Origin: Adiantum capillus-veneris
Lineage: Eukaryota > Streptophyta > Polypodiopsida > Polypodiales > Pteridaceae
Assembly (NCBI GenBank): GCA_014529385.2
Contig: CM043963.1
Coordinates: 78,106,912 to 78,170,911 of the forward strand
DNA: 64,000 nt
Direction: 5' to 3'
Shown: positions 1 to 11,359 of the stretch, piece after piece
Numbering within the stretch: position 1 is the first letter of the stretch
Layout of the letters: the number at the start of each line of letters is the position of its first letter
Notes under the pieces: model-generated
Told to the model about the DNA's origin: nothing
The model's input: only the letters and a program-made list of their open reading frames with translations
Database searches by the model: none
Translations under genes and position numbers: made by a program

Positions 1-230
1 CGCTCTTGCACAAAGTGAACATATAACATTTTTGCAAAATATAGCGCACAATCTGCATTATGCAGAGAATGGCCATAAACCTCCAAATAAATCCTCTCAG
101 TGTTTCCTTTGATCGCATCATGGTTGCACTTCAAAACCTTCCACCTTCATTTCTTGAACTCTGCGTCCTCACATGGCTATATTGTCTTGATCATGTCCTT
201 TGTCACTTCTTTATTGATCTCTTTCCATCT
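1..230. other. Flank outside the left inverted-repeat arm
   Basis: No recognisable gene. Similarity to the right-arm family stops at about 231, whereas the right-arm family continues beyond its matching point at 62597 into sequence shared with 30.9-31.1 kb and 37.6-37.8 kb. The left copy is therefore cut at this point, or other DNA has been joined here. Confidence 0.5.
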
Positions 231-611
231 AGTGTAAATTGTGTCTTTCAAAGGTGCTTTTGAGAGAGCATGGGTGCTGTGAATGCCATGAGCTATAGAG
301 AGGTTGTATGCTGAGTGTTGGGTGTGTTCCCCAATTCCCCCTCTCCAACGTTGCAATAAGAATCCAATGTTGTAGGCTTGTGATTTCCCAACCTCCTCTC
401 TAACCAACAGTCCTTTTAGTACAATTTTTTTATTTTTTATTTATCACACCTCTCTTTTCCTACTTATTGCATTTTTTTCTAGTGTTCCTTTAGTCATTTC
501 TTTTCTTTCACTATTGAAATATTAGCTTACACCGCTAGTACTGACTATTTATTTTTTAGAGAAAATGTATTTTTTCAAAGATTATTGAATTTATCTAACT
601 ATCTTTCATGA

Positions 612-1570
612 ATGTGCAGGACGATTGGGATGATTGTGGCCCTCCAAATAGCCCCTAATGTGAATGATGGCTCAAGAATCAACTCCATTGTCTTTGTACC
701 AAGTGCAAAGGAGCATCCCTGGCTTGAGGCACATTGCCTTAGAGAATGTGGACAACGAGGGGCTTTGGATCCCTTAAAAAGGCGCTCAAGTAGGTAGGAG
801 CACCGTCCCCCCTCGCTTGAGGATGATCCCCATTGGTCTGTGTGCAGTGGAAGTGCTATGGCATGCAACACTGAAAGACAGCGACAAGAGTGGGTGAGTG
901 AAGGCATGGCATGTGGTGATTGTGGTACTATCTCTACTTTGGCAGCTTCTCCACATGCATCTCAGGGACAATTCGAGTTTGAGGATGAGAACATGTTCGA
1001 CATGGTTGATGAGTTGTTGGCACATGAATCCAACATGTGCGAAGAGGATTATAGACCATGCACTCAATGACCACAAGAAATGGAGAACGGGTTTCTATTG
1101 AGTTCTCAAACACCTCTTTACGATGGTACACAGTCATGGGAAACTTTGACACAAATGGTGATGAAGCCAAGTACTATGGGCCTATTTAAAGGATACTAAA
1201 GTTCAATTTTAGAATCTTTCATAGCCTTATCTTTGAGTGCAAGTGGTTTGCAAATGTGTCTAGACGACATGATAATGGGCTCTACATGGTGGATTTCAAT
1301 GTGCATCACACGAGGAGGTATGACAACTTAGTTTTTCCACACAACTATAAGCAGGTGAGTGATAACCTTCTTTACCCTTATTTGCTTGTAACATAATATC
1401 AATATCACTCACTTTGAGTCTCTCTTCTACAAGTCATCTATATCCCATCAATTCACCAACCAAAACTTTGGTTTGTAGTTCTAGCAACACTTGGGTGAGA
1501 ACCATTTTTGCCACTAATGAAGTGGAGATCATCTTTGACTCTCTCACACCTACTACTTTGGATGAGGAGG
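612..1570 (+). pseudogene. CACTA transposase (tnp2) C-terminal region, decayed
   Basis: Short open pieces on the plus strand read, in order, an acidic stretch (FEFEDENMFDMVDELLAHES, near 978-1027), then NGDEAKYYGPI (about 1150-1187), then LIFECKWF followed by VDFNVHHTRRYDNLVFPH (about 1228-1346). The order YYG-x-I, F-C-x-W-F, then a Q before VxYxP resembles the DUF4216 domain that ends plant CACTA tnp2 transposases. A GTGAGT donor at 1355 and an acceptor-like AG near 1433 suggest the usual intron, after which VIYIPSIHQPKLWFVV can be read. Stops and frame changes break the frame, and the DDE core is absent. The same sequence lies on the minus strand of the right arm (61.4-62.2 kb). The domain call rests on pattern memory. 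Confidence 0.5.
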
Positions 1571-2284
1571 TGATAGCCTCCAATTTCATCATCAAAAAGG
1601 CTAAAAGATGTGGGTTTTAATTTGAAAGTCATTATCTTTACCCTATGTTGATGGCATCTATGGCAATGTACAACCTTGCTGCCATATTATTTTGCATCCA
1701 TTGCGCCTTGTAAATGCACTTGGTTTGTTTAGCGGGTCCGCACTTGTGAATGCCAAAGCATAAAAACTCTCTCTAGTTTTAAAAATATCAAGCCATAAAC
1801 CATGTATACACATGAAAGCCTATCCTAAGGTTTCAAAAGTTATGTAATCTTTTTAAATTTTGAATAAAGAAAAAGGGAAAGGAGAGAGGTCGTGTGATTT
1901 GGAGAGTTAGAGGAGGTTGTAACCAACTTCTCTTTATCAACCCATGCACGGCTTCTTTTCAAACTCTCTTGGATTGGGCACAACTCTCTCTCTATCGTTT
2001 CTTGCTTCTCTCTGTGTAAATTCTTCCTAGCTATGGAGGGAGAGAGTGAGGATGAAGAAGAGGATGGGATTCTTGCATTTCTCTTGTGTGCTCTAGTATA
2101 GTATAGGCTTTCCTGTGTGTGTATGGCTATGGTCATGAGAGAGAGAGAGAGAACATGGTCTTTGTGTGTGTTTCTTGAGTGCATTTCATGCAGTTTTTGT
2201 GGCTAGGAGCAAGCTCCATGCATATACTTTGCAGGCTTGAGCCCGGATCATTGCAAGTTTGATGTGCTTGGAAGGAAGTTATCA
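1571..2284 (+). repeat. 5' LTR of the non-autonomous element
   Basis: This 714-bp copy differs from the 3' LTR by only a handful of substitutions and a change in a short GA run (2137-2153), so the insertion is young. The ends are TGATA and TATCA. Confidence 0.88.
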
Positions 2285-3806
2285 TTGGTACGTCCGTCGG
2301 GAGAAGCTAGCCATGGAAGCTGCATTTTGTGGGCTGTTTTGAATGCTCCAACAAGTGCAAGTTCCAAATGTTGATGAAGTCTGCGACATGGAAGTCACCA
2401 GCTTGGTCAATTGACTACCTTGGTTTGATATTCTTGAGCCTCAATGGAGGAGGTGGATGGGGTTCTTAAGACATGGCTCCATAGGAACTTTCTTCTGTTG
2501 AGAGTATTTAGAGCAGTCAACAGAAGAGGCACCAAGGGTGTAGAAGTTGATGTGGCCAGTAATTAGGAACAGTTGACAGAGATAGGAGAAGAAATTAGAA
2601 GGGTGATGAAATGGGCAACACAAAAGGATATATGCAAAGCTAGAAGGGGGTGAAGCAGTGAAGATGGGTTGAGGGCAGGAGATAGAATGAAGCGGGTAGC
2701 ATGTGCATGAGCAACAAAATATTGCAGGTGTTTGAATATTTCAATCAGGGGATAATGAAGGTGGAAAGCATGTTCGTGTAGCACAGTCCATGAAGCAAGA
2801 AGGGGTTTAGTGGACAGAGAGTGTGAAGCAGCAAGGGGCAGCAGAAGAAGGGTTCTATGAGCAGAAAATCATAGAGGAGTGAATGCAGGAGACCATTTGC
2901 AGAACGGTGAAGCAGAGAAGATGGGTTGATGGGCTGAGGGTAGATGAAGCAAAGTGGTAGATGATCAAGACCGAACAAAGGAGAAAGGCCATACCAAGGA
3001 AGTTGAAGGGATCCAGAGCCATGATGCTATCAAGATCGAACAGCAGAAAAGTGTTGATGGAACTGTGAGCGAGATGTGCCGTCGATCTGAGGTGGAAAAG
3101 GGTGAAGTGATTGAAGGTCTACAGAGGATTTGATTTTGGGGAAGAGAAGCGGCCTGTGTGGCCATTGCTGAAGCAGAGGATTCTCAAGATTCCGCTCTCG
3201 CTCTCTCTTGCTTTTGCACTGTCGTTTAGAGAAAAGTCGAACTCAGGTTTACAAAATAGCATAAACTATTTTAAGTGGCCCTTCAAATTAAGCAGCCAGT
3301 CCCACAGAGTGTCCATTGGCATAGAAACACACACAAGTTTTTGTATGGTGAGTGGAAACACACGCCAGAGCTTTTTGGCGTAGCAAGGGTCGTATTTCCG
3401 GGTGGCAGATTTTATTGAAGATGTTAAGCGAGGGTGTGCTTCACGCTTTTATTCATATTTGGGGAACATTTTGGTGCTCGAAGTTGAGGGTTATTTATTT
3501 CTTTCTTCATGAATCTCGGGGGGCTGTTGCGTGCAAGAGATTGATGATGTTATCCTTATCATATGTCATGTGTGAGGTGTGATCAAGCTAGAGTAGAAGT
3601 AGGAGATGTAGTAGAAGTTGTAAGAGTGTGAGAGTTTGGAGATGTTTTTTAGAAGTGTGACGAAGATGTGGGGTTTGTTTGTGTTGAAGAAGTTTGGAGA
3701 AGTGGTTCGAGAGAAGTGAACCAAAAAATTTATGAAGTATGCTGAATCAGGGATGTTCTTCATCAAGTTTTGTTCGTTGGAGCTCACAAGCTAAGTGTGG
3801 GAGAAA

Positions 3807-4524
3807 TGATAGCCTCCAATTTCATCATCAAAAAGGCTAAAAGATGTGGGTTTTTATTTGAAAGTCATTATCTTTACCCTATGTTGATGGCATCTATGGC
3901 AATGTACAACCTTGCTGCCATATTATTTTGCATCCATTGCGCCTTGTAAATGCACTTGGTTTGTTTAGCGGGTCCGCACTTGTGAATGCCAAAGCATAAA
4001 AACTCTCTCTAGTTTTAAAAATATCAAGCCATAAACCATGTATACACATGAAAGCCTATCCTAAGGTTTCAAAAGTTATGTAATCTTTTTAAATTTTGAA
4101 TAAAGAAAAAGGGAAAGGAGAGAGGTCGTGTGATTTGGGGAGTTAGAGGAGGTTGTAACCAACTTCTCTTTATCAACCCATGCACGGCTTCTTTTCAAAC
4201 TCTCTTGGATTGGGCACAACTCTCTCTCTATCGTTTCTTGCTTCTCTCTGTGTAAATTATTCCTAGCTATGGAGGGAGAGAGTGAGGATGAAGAAGAGGA
4301 TGGGATTCTTGCATTTCTCTTGTGTGCTCTAGTATAGTATAGGCTTTCCTGTGTGTGTATGGCTATGGTCATGAGAGAGAGAGAGAGAGAGAACATGGTC
4401 TTTGTGTGTGTTTCTTGAGTGCATTCCATGCAATTTTTGTGGCTAGGAGCAAGCTCCATGCATATACTTTGCAGGCTTGAGCCCGGATCATTGCAAGTTT
4501 GATGTGCTTGGAAGGAAGTTATCA
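3807..4524 (+). repeat. 3' LTR of the non-autonomous element
   Basis: This 718-bp LTR follows the purine tract GTGGGAGAAA and is followed by the target-site copy GGAGG. The GA run near 4375-4391 is slightly longer than in the 5' LTR. Confidence 0.88.
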
Positions 4525-4696
4525 GGAGGAGACAAAGGAGAGAGAGATTGATGATTCAAGTCCCACTGCAACCAATCTTAGTGAGGATAATTTCCATGAT
4601 GATGACGATGATGATGAGATGGAAGATGACAACTTCAAAGATGATAACGCCAACACATCCACAAATGACGATTCAATTTCTCTCTTTATTGCTTAA
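4525..4696 (+). pseudogene. Acidic tail of the CACTA-derived frame, split by the LTR element
   Basis: When the LTR element is ignored, the frame ending at 1570 (...PTTLDEE) continues here as an acidic tail rich in Asp and Glu with a D-run, ending at the TAA in 4694-4696. The right arm has the uninterrupted version on the minus strand (61079-61417), which supports one original frame. Shorter relatives occur at 30.6-30.9 kb and 37.4-37.6 kb. The function is unknown; an acidic tail is all that can be seen. Confidence 0.5.
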
Positions 4697-4805
4697 GGGG
4701 CCATGGGTTTAGATTTAGATGAAGCTACTTGTAGAGATCTTTTGGAAGATGATTCATAAACATTTTGTATATTATAATTTATGAAAAGTTTTTGTCTTGT
4801 CACCC

Positions 4806-4808
<3 letters not shown>

Positions 4809-4885
<77 letters not shown>
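4809..4885 (+). repeat. (TC)n microsatellite, about 38 units
   Basis: An uninterrupted dinucleotide tract. In the opposite arm the equivalent tract is split by a LINE fragment (60541-60932), so this copy shows the pre-insertion state. Confidence 0.95.
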
Positions 4886-4888
<3 letters not shown>

Positions 4889-5819
4889 ATTTTATCAAAC
4901 ATGCTAATTCATGTTAATCAAGTAGGTGTGATTAATTCAATGATAAAATAGCTATCATATGTTGTGTGATTACTTATAAAAAATAACAAATGCTTTGTAA
5001 TTTTTTTAAGAAAATAGAAGAAAGTTCTCAAATTTGCATATTTTGGCTCCAAATCATTGCACAATAATGCTAGAGGTTATAAGGGCGGTTATAACCTCTC
5101 CCTCTTTCTCACATCCACCACCTTCACGCATTTTCTTCTGTTGTTTTTCTGAAGAGTTATGGGTGCAAGTGGAACACTAAAGGTTTCTTTGAAGAAGAGG
5201 TCCTTTATTGTGCTCCTTGCTCAAAACCTCTTCTAGAATATACAACAAATGTAAGGATACAGCCACTCGGGTGAAATTCATGTGGTTTTCAGGGAAAGAG
5301 TGCGAGTCTCTTTTGTTTCGCGCATCATGTGTGTGCTACTTGCAAGCCAACATTATAAACAATGGCTAGGCCCCTTGTGAACTAATTTATCCCAAAAACC
5401 ATAGCTTCATGTCCCAACACCATTTTTTGTCCATTTTTTGAAAATAGAAATCATGTTCTATAATTTTTTTCACAAGAAAAATAGAAAGAAGTATCGAAAT
5501 TTGATTATTTTAGTGCCAAAGCGGGGTTCAATAATATAAGCAATAATAGCAACAAGAATAAGCGCAATAATGCAGGTGATAATACTAGTGGTAATATGTG
5601 TGGTAATATTTAATTTCCAAAAATACGTCCTCTCATCCCCCTCTCTCTTCTTTCGCCAGTCCAATTTGAACTCTTTCTTTGCAAAACACGGTAAAGGGCC
5701 GAGGCAAATGATTTGAAAAGTTTTAAAGTGAACTTTCCATGAAAGTGACATGCCGACATATCTCATCAGCACAGATTAAGCAATTGACTTGTTATCTTTT
5801 CCCGTTAGTAGGCAGCCCC

Positions 5820-6270
5820 ATCATAATTGGTGATTGAGGTTAAAAACTTGACATAAACATGAAGGGACTAAACCTAGGTGCACCATGTTTGGCATCATGA
5901 TAAGCAAACTCTAAACTAGAGAGATAATATTTCCAATTGGATTGCTTCTTGCTAACATACAATCTTAGCATATCCGCTAGCACAAGATTAACGCTTGAAA
6001 ACTATCCATCCATCTCTCAATGATGATTGGCATTATGGAGGCGTGTTTCCCAACTGTTTGCAGATAGTTTTCCAAAAATGACTAGCAAGCATAGGTTCAC
6101 TATTACTCATAAATTGCAGTTTAATCCACATAATTTATACAACCAGCATGGTTGAAGACTTGACTTGGTTGGAATAAAATTACAAAGTTGAAGCAATCTA
6201 TCTACAAACACCCATACTGAGTCACCTTGTATGGTGGTTAGTAGACCGCCACAATAAATCTCCTAGAGAT
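5820..6270 (-). pseudogene. Ty3/gypsy integrase fragment, decayed (left arm)
   Basis: This is the reverse complement of the right-arm segment at 59082-59525, where the reading is clearer. Motifs of a gypsy integrase core are visible in pieces: LTTIQGDSVWVFVDRLLQLC and, further on, SNWKYYLSSLEFSYHDAKHG then PRFSPFMFM. Multiple stops are present and no LTR is attached. Confidence 0.5.
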
Positions 6271-6897
6271 ACTGCACTTGTGGTGCAAAAAGCTTCATGA
6301 GCTATTATATTCATGAATTTACATGTCATTACAAATATGACTTTGCTAAACACTAGAGCCCATAACACCTTGTGTGGATGTATTTAGCAAAAACTTATAC
6401 AGACCTCCATTTTCATGACTATAGTTACGAATACTTATGGTCGATGTTATGCTCATAGCACACATGAAAGAGGAGGGGATAAATGTGTAAATATCTTTAT
6501 GAAAATAAACTAAATACTTCTCATTGCAATCTCTGAAAATCTTTGCTAAAACATTTGACCCTAATAGAATGTGAAAATGAATCACATCTAGGAAACACTT
6601 TCATTAATAGAACATAGCCTTTCTATATACATAAGCAACCATCCGTTAATGTTGTTTAATATTACTTGTAACCTTAACAAGTCTGTCCCAAAGACATTTC
6701 TGGTACTATATGCTCAAAATGGTGGTACAATAAACGAACTTGACCAGCACCTAGGGACTCAGTCATGACACATAGGTGGAAGAATAGGTGCCATTGTCTG
6801 TCCCAAAGACTAGTATTCTCAAAATGTGGAATATGTATCATTTATGATGTCAAGAAATGAAAACTAGTACCAGTACCTCACTTTGAAAAGGAGGGGA

Positions 6898-8116
6898 TGT
6901 CACGTGACACATCCAACCCTATGTGTCCGTGGACAAGCTACACCATGATCAGGGTTCAGTCAGTCCAGTCAAGTCTAGATTAGAAGTGATCTGGCACTTT
7001 TGTGAGTCTATTCATAGATCGTGCATGCCCAGTCACTTAGCATAGATGCATATCCTCCGGTTGCACACAGCATGATCATTAGTATTCCCTTCAAAATCCA
7101 TCAGATTCAGTCAAGGGAAATTTCCAGTGCATTTAGCCTATTTTCCTTATTTTTCACATTTTTCACTTATTATTTTTAAGTGACTTTCCAACAAAAGTAG
7201 GTAGGGCAATTTTTCTAAGTTTGTATATAAGCAAACCCAAGTTAGCACTAAATGGCAGAAGAGGTAGCAGGAGCACATGCTCAACAGGCATCTTGTCAAC
7301 AAGAATCCGCAGTACCCTCAACACCCGCAAGTCTTGGCAACCTCCCTCCCCAAGCCTAGCATTTTCAATTTTGCCATCGCCAGCCCCCACCTTTGCTTGG
7401 CGTTTTCAGCAATACCTTACCGCAGTAGATACCTAGCCCTAGCATTTTGGGTTTCCCACTAAGCCTTGGTGTTTTGGCAAACCTTCTGCACCTCCACAGT
7501 TCCCTGGCGTTTTCAGCCATCCCTTGATCGCCAGCAGTCCCAGAAAGGCCAGCGTTTTTCCCTAGCGTTAGCAAATGCAGCAGCATTTTTGGTTTTCAGC
7601 CATTGTCGCATTAGATGGTCAGCGTTTTCAGCCCTATTGGACAGCAGCAGATTCCTAGTTGGTTGCAGAAGACCCCAATTTCAGCCCTCAAAAACGCAGC
7701 CAAAACAGTCATTTTCAGCCACCGAAACAGCCCCGAAATTCAGCAGTAGAAAGACCTCAGATTTCAGCCCTAAAGTCGTCGTCGTCGTCGTCATCGGCAT
7801 AGTCCCAAGTTGCATCAGTCCATTGCATCCGCATTGTACCACTTTGTGCAATCATAAGTAGACCACTCTTGTCGACGAGAGTGGGGCCTTCGGAGGAGGG
7901 TTTTACAACATCTCTGGTGTCGTATCTCTCTTCTCTCTCTATCTCTCAGTCTCATTCACTTGCACGCACAATGTCCATTCAGTTTGTTTGTGATCATAGC
8001 ACTTTCCATTAAGAACGGAAGGCTCTACCTTCCATAAGAACAAAAGGAACCTTGAGCACAGTTCGGAGCACTCATCTTGAGCAAAGAGCAAACAATCATA
8101 CCGTTGCACCTAACAA
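6898..8116 (+). repeat. Ty3/gypsy LTR, copy A
   Basis: It begins TGTCACGTGACACATCC directly after the purine tract AAAAGGAGGGGA and ends near GCACCTAACA. A second copy lies at 10169-11270, beginning identically and preceded by the same 30-bp lead-in (AGTACCAGTACCTCAC...). A TATA box (TATATAA, near 7224-7230) sits about a quarter of the way in. The preceding purine tract marks it as a 3' LTR, but only about 30 bp of its own element remain because the lead-in starts at the inverted-repeat edge (6867). Short open frames inside are not genes. Confidence 0.65.
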
Positions 8117-8409
8117 TTCCTAATTGGATGAGATTGCCTGGGTATGTAATTTTAGTGCATCAAGACACCCGTGGAAGATCAATATGTTCTAGGTGTGATG
8201 ATTATTTTTACTACGCCGGAATATCGAGAGTTCCGATCTGGACGAAAGGAGAAGCTAACTCCTTGATCAAAAGAGCCGAAAGAAGAAGCTAACTCCTTAA
8301 CAAAAAGAGAAAATTGATTGTCCCTCAGAATGACCCTCGGAAATTTTTGAGCTAACTTGAGTTGTTTTGCAGATATGTTGTAATCGCGGACGATTACTCT
8401 CTTTCAAGA
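8117..8409 (+). other. Remnant between gypsy LTRs
   Basis: There is no clear gene. A 71-codon frame (8077-8292) overlaps the LTR end and matches nothing I know. The segment ends in a purine tract (AAGAAGGGGAGA) just before a TGTAAC LTR start, so it is probably the 3' end of an otherwise lost gypsy element. Confidence 0.35.
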
Positions 8410-8998
8410 AGGGGAGATGTAACAAACTGCTGACGTGTCAAAGCCCTGAAGAATGGAGTCAACTTGTAGATGCCGGCCGAGGGGCCTAAACCCTAAGAAG
8501 AACAAGTAACAAAGAAGAAGTCCTACCAACTTATGGGGACCCTCTCCGATGGGGCCCCAAGTGACATAAAGGCATTAAAAATAAAGCAGAACACACTCAA
8601 AGGACTTTGCACATCAAAATATGATGATGTGGCACATGTACGGACGTTCCGCAATTTGTGGTGGATTTTTAGGAAAATCTCAGAATTTTAGAAAAGTGTT
8701 TTTTTGGGGTCAGCTTTTCATACTTGATGCTTTTAGGCTTTGGGACTTTAAATATGAGCCTTGGGGACCCTCTCTGGCACTCTTCAGCGCGCAGATTGGA
8801 GAGGAGGTGCTCCCCGGCTGTTGTACTTTGTGAATTAGTAGTAATATAAAGAAATACCGAAAGGGGCACCAAGGTTTGGGGCCAATAATCTCTGGGATGG
8901 AATTCCGCCACTCCGTGTCGCGTGTTGTCTCTCTCTCTCTCAGTTCTGTTTTTATTGAAGTGCTAAAAGTCTGTTCAGTCTGTTCTTTTCTATTGACA
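8410..8998 (+). repeat. Ty3/gypsy LTR, type B
   Basis: This 589-bp segment has the LTR ends TGTAACAA and TATTGACA. It is preceded by a purine tract and followed two bases later by TGGTGCCCGTCTTGTGAC, which resembles a tRNA primer site of the TGGCGCC class. No second copy was found in the window. It does not match LTR copies A, so two families are nested here. Confidence 0.5.
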
Positions 8999-9000
8999 CG

Positions 9001-9018
9001 TGGTGCCCGTCTTGTGAC
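9001..9018 (+). other. Probable primer-binding site
   Basis: TGGTGCCCGTCTTGTGAC lies immediately after the type B LTR end. It resembles the TGGCGCC-type plant gypsy primer sites with one change in the core. Confidence 0.4.
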
Positions 9019-9100
9019 ATAGGCACATATGCAAGAGATTCGAGAAAAAGGAGACTCTCTCAGTCTCTTCTTCTCCAAAGCATGACACACACAGGCACAG

Positions 9101-10168
9101 ATGCAAGAGATTCAAGAAAAGGAGACTCTCTCAGTCTCTTCTTCTCCAAAGCATGACACACAGGATTTGCAGGCTGATAAGCATGATGATTTGCATGATC
9201 AAGATGTAATTACTCACAGGCATGATGATTTGCAGGAAAAATATGTGATTGTTCACAAGGATGATGGTTTAGTTGATACTTTGTCTAGTGAAGCTAACCT
9301 CATTGCAGATTCAATCAATCACGAAGAACCGATCTTGGCTCTCGAGTCGAGGTCCACAGAACCCCCACAGGAAGATTCGATAGATCACAAAGAACCGATC
9401 TTTCCTCTCGAGTTGAGGTCCAAAGAACCCCCACAGGAAGTATTCTATGTTCGTATGATTAGTCAGTACGCATTGTTCGAGTGTTTCATTCGTGATGCTT
9501 TTCTGTATTTTAGTCACCGTCCTTATGTGATCCCTTTTCACAGGCATGACATATTGTTCAATGAGCACGAATGTATGCGGATGATTCATGAAAAGATGAA
9601 ATGTTTGCATTCAAGGAATTTACATTCCATGCCTCTTCCTTGGCACGACACGATCGTAGAAAGAGCACGGGAAGGATTCATCATCAAGCATGGACATTTC
9701 CATTGTGATTTGCCACAGTTGATTGATTTAGATCAAAGTCAAGATTCGACCCCATTGTTTGCGTATGTTTGATGAACTATTTGGCACTCCATCTATATGT
9801 TCATCTACATTGCATGCACAATCTTTAAAGAAGACTAGAATTTTTCCAGTCACTTTACATGGAATGGGTATGTTCATGTTTTTGTGTTGGAAGTGGTTTC
9901 AGGAATTTTCAGCCTCCGAGATTCTTGACGAAGGTAGACGCATGACTCTAGAAGAAGTTGAAGCATTGAAGGAGCCACAAATGATTGTGTCACTTTCGGC
10001 GCGGTCCAAAGAAGCAAGCGTTGCAGACCTTTATGAAGTTCAAGTATCGCATGACCCACGTATCAAGGTGGGCCGGCGAAGAGTCCTTTCCAGGATTTCA
10101 GATGCTGTTGGCGATCTCCCTCGACGCCATACAGTTCAGTACCAGTACCTCACTTTGAAAAGGAGGGG
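9101..10168 (+). pseudogene. Retroelement internal region, two overlapping unidentified frames
   Basis: A 223-codon frame (9101-9772) overlaps a second frame (9759 to about 10168) by 14 bases, which suggests one original frame broken by a small indel. The first has a 22-residue duplicated unit (one copy reads EPILALESRSTEPPQE) and a His/Asp-rich N-terminus. The second ends at the purine tract just before the LTR at 10169. No zinc knuckle, protease or RT is visible. The position between a primer site and a purine tract implies a retroelement-internal region; calling it gag would be speculation. The region is too short (1.15 kb) for an autonomous element. Confidence 0.4.
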
Positions 10169-11270
10169 ATGTCACGTGACACATCCAACCCTACGTGTCC
10201 ATGGACAAGCCACAGCATGACAAGGGTTCAATTAGTCTAGTCAGTCTAGCTTAGGAAGTAATCTAGCACTTTTGTGAGACTGTTCGCAGACCGTGCATGT
10301 CCAGACACTTAGATTAGATGCATATCCTCTGATTGCTCACAGCATGATCATAAGCATTCCCATTAGATTCCATCAGGATCATTTTACAGAGCAAAAAACC
10401 TATTTTCCCTATTTTTGACATTTTTCACTTATTTATTAAGTGACTTTTGTTGGGAAACTGGCTAGGGCAAAATGAGTAAGATAATATATAAGGAAACCAG
10501 GGCTAGCATTCCACAGCAGAAGAGTCAGCAGGAGCATTGCTCGACAGGCAACTTCTCAAGCAAGAACCATCAAAGCCCAGCGGTTTGAAGGCCCCCCACT
10601 TTAGCGTTTTTCAAGCATCATAGCCATCGTTTTCAGCCCCATAACCTTGGCGATCTTCAACAGCCTTATACGACGCTTTTGCAGCCTTTGCACCAGCGTT
10701 TTTAACCCAGCAAGCCTAGCGTTTTTGGTCCAGTACACCAGCGTTGTGGACAGCATTAGAACCAACGTTTTGCTACCATCAGGCCAGCGTTTTGGAAAGG
10801 CAACATTTCAGCGTTGTTGAACAACAGAGATAGCATTTTTGCAACAGTAAGTCAGTGTTTTTCCTCAGCCTAAGGCAGCATTTTCAGCAAGGCACTAAGC
10901 ACACAGATCATCCCCAATTTGGTGCGACAAGAACCAACTCCTCGTCGTCCGCACTGTCGACCTCAGCATAGCAGCATTTAGACTCATTGCATCAGCCCCT
11001 TGTATCAGATTTTGCAATCAATAGCATAGGCCTCTCTCGCCATCGAGAGAGGGGCCCTTGGAGGAGGGTTTGACAACTTCCTGGTGACGTATTCTTCTCT
11101 CTCTATCTCTCAGTCTCATGCACCTTCATCCACAGTGTTTATCCACTTTGTTTGTGATCACTTGCACTCTCTCATAAAGAACGGAATGCTCTCCCTTCCC
11201 TAAGTAAAAGGAACCTTGAGGAGCACTCATCTTGAGCAAAGTTCAACATTCATTCAACTGCACCTTACAT
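10169..11270 (+). repeat. Ty3/gypsy LTR, second copy of A
   Basis: It begins TGTCACGTGACACATCC after the purine tract GAAAAGGAGGGGA and ends near GCACCTTACA. A TATA-like TATATAA (near 10485) occupies the same place as in copy A. The two copies share the head, the CTCTCTCTATCTCTCAGTCT block and the terminal AACGGAA...GGAACCTTGAG...CATCTTGAGCAAAG block, but differ through much of the middle, so they are not a recent pair. Confidence 0.65.
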
Positions 11271-11282
11271 TAGCTATGAAGC

Positions 11283-11295
11283 TGGGCATCAGAGC
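11283..11295 (+). other. Possible tRNA-Met-type primer site
   Basis: TGGGCATCAGAGC is close to the plant consensus TGGTATCAGAGC and lies 13 bases past the LTR end, upstream of the gypsy pol. Confidence 0.45.
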
Positions 11296-11359
11296 TGAAG
11301 AGATAGGATACACAGCACAGGCAGGTTTCGCGTGTCCTGGCCACTCAGAGTGTGTTACT

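Larger units (their letters stand above)
1571..4524 (+). mobile_element. Non-autonomous LTR retrotransposon with 5-bp TSD
   Basis: Two near-identical LTRs (1571-2284 and 3807-4524) bracket 1522 bp with no gag or pol. The element starts TGATAGCC and ends GTTATCA and is flanked by GGAGG on both sides (1566-1570 and 4525-4529). The right arm of the inverted repeat (near 61255-61275, minus strand) holds the same host sequence with a single GGAGG and no element, so the insertion site is proven by comparison. A purine tract (GTGGGAGAAA) precedes the 3' LTR, and a possible primer site starts at 2285 (TTGGTACGTCCG). The interior is purine-rich and repeats a motif containing GAAGATGGGTTGA near 2660 and 2910. 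It must have used another element's proteins (LARD/TRIM-like class). Confidence 0.88.
231..6866 (+). repeat. Left arm of a large inverted repeat
   Basis: This stretch is the reverse complement of 58483-62597, apart from a 2.95 kb LTR element (1571-4524) present only here and a roughly 0.4 kb LINE piece present only in the right arm. Matching open frames on opposite strands show it: 177-407 with 62419-62637, 599-907 with 61924-62232, 5470-5772 with 59570-59872, and 6346-6585 with 58757-58996. The inner edge reads GATGTCAAGAAATGA at about 6850-6866. The contents are decayed transposon sequence: a CACTA tnp2 C-terminus on the plus strand and a gypsy integrase on the minus strand. The parts at 4886-5819 and 6271-6866 hold no gene I can recognise. 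Confidence 0.85.

Noticed and set aside
1840-2184. 114-codon minus frame, repeated at 4076-4459
   Set aside because: Both copies lie within the LTRs of the non-autonomous element and include GA runs; the sequence is repeated because the LTR is.
5470-5772. 100-codon minus frame conserved with 59570-59872, with a hydrophobic stretch
   Set aside because: Conservation is explained by the inverted duplication of the whole arm. The frame follows a decayed gypsy integrase, and both copies carry substitutions without a sign of codon constraint that I can judge by eye.
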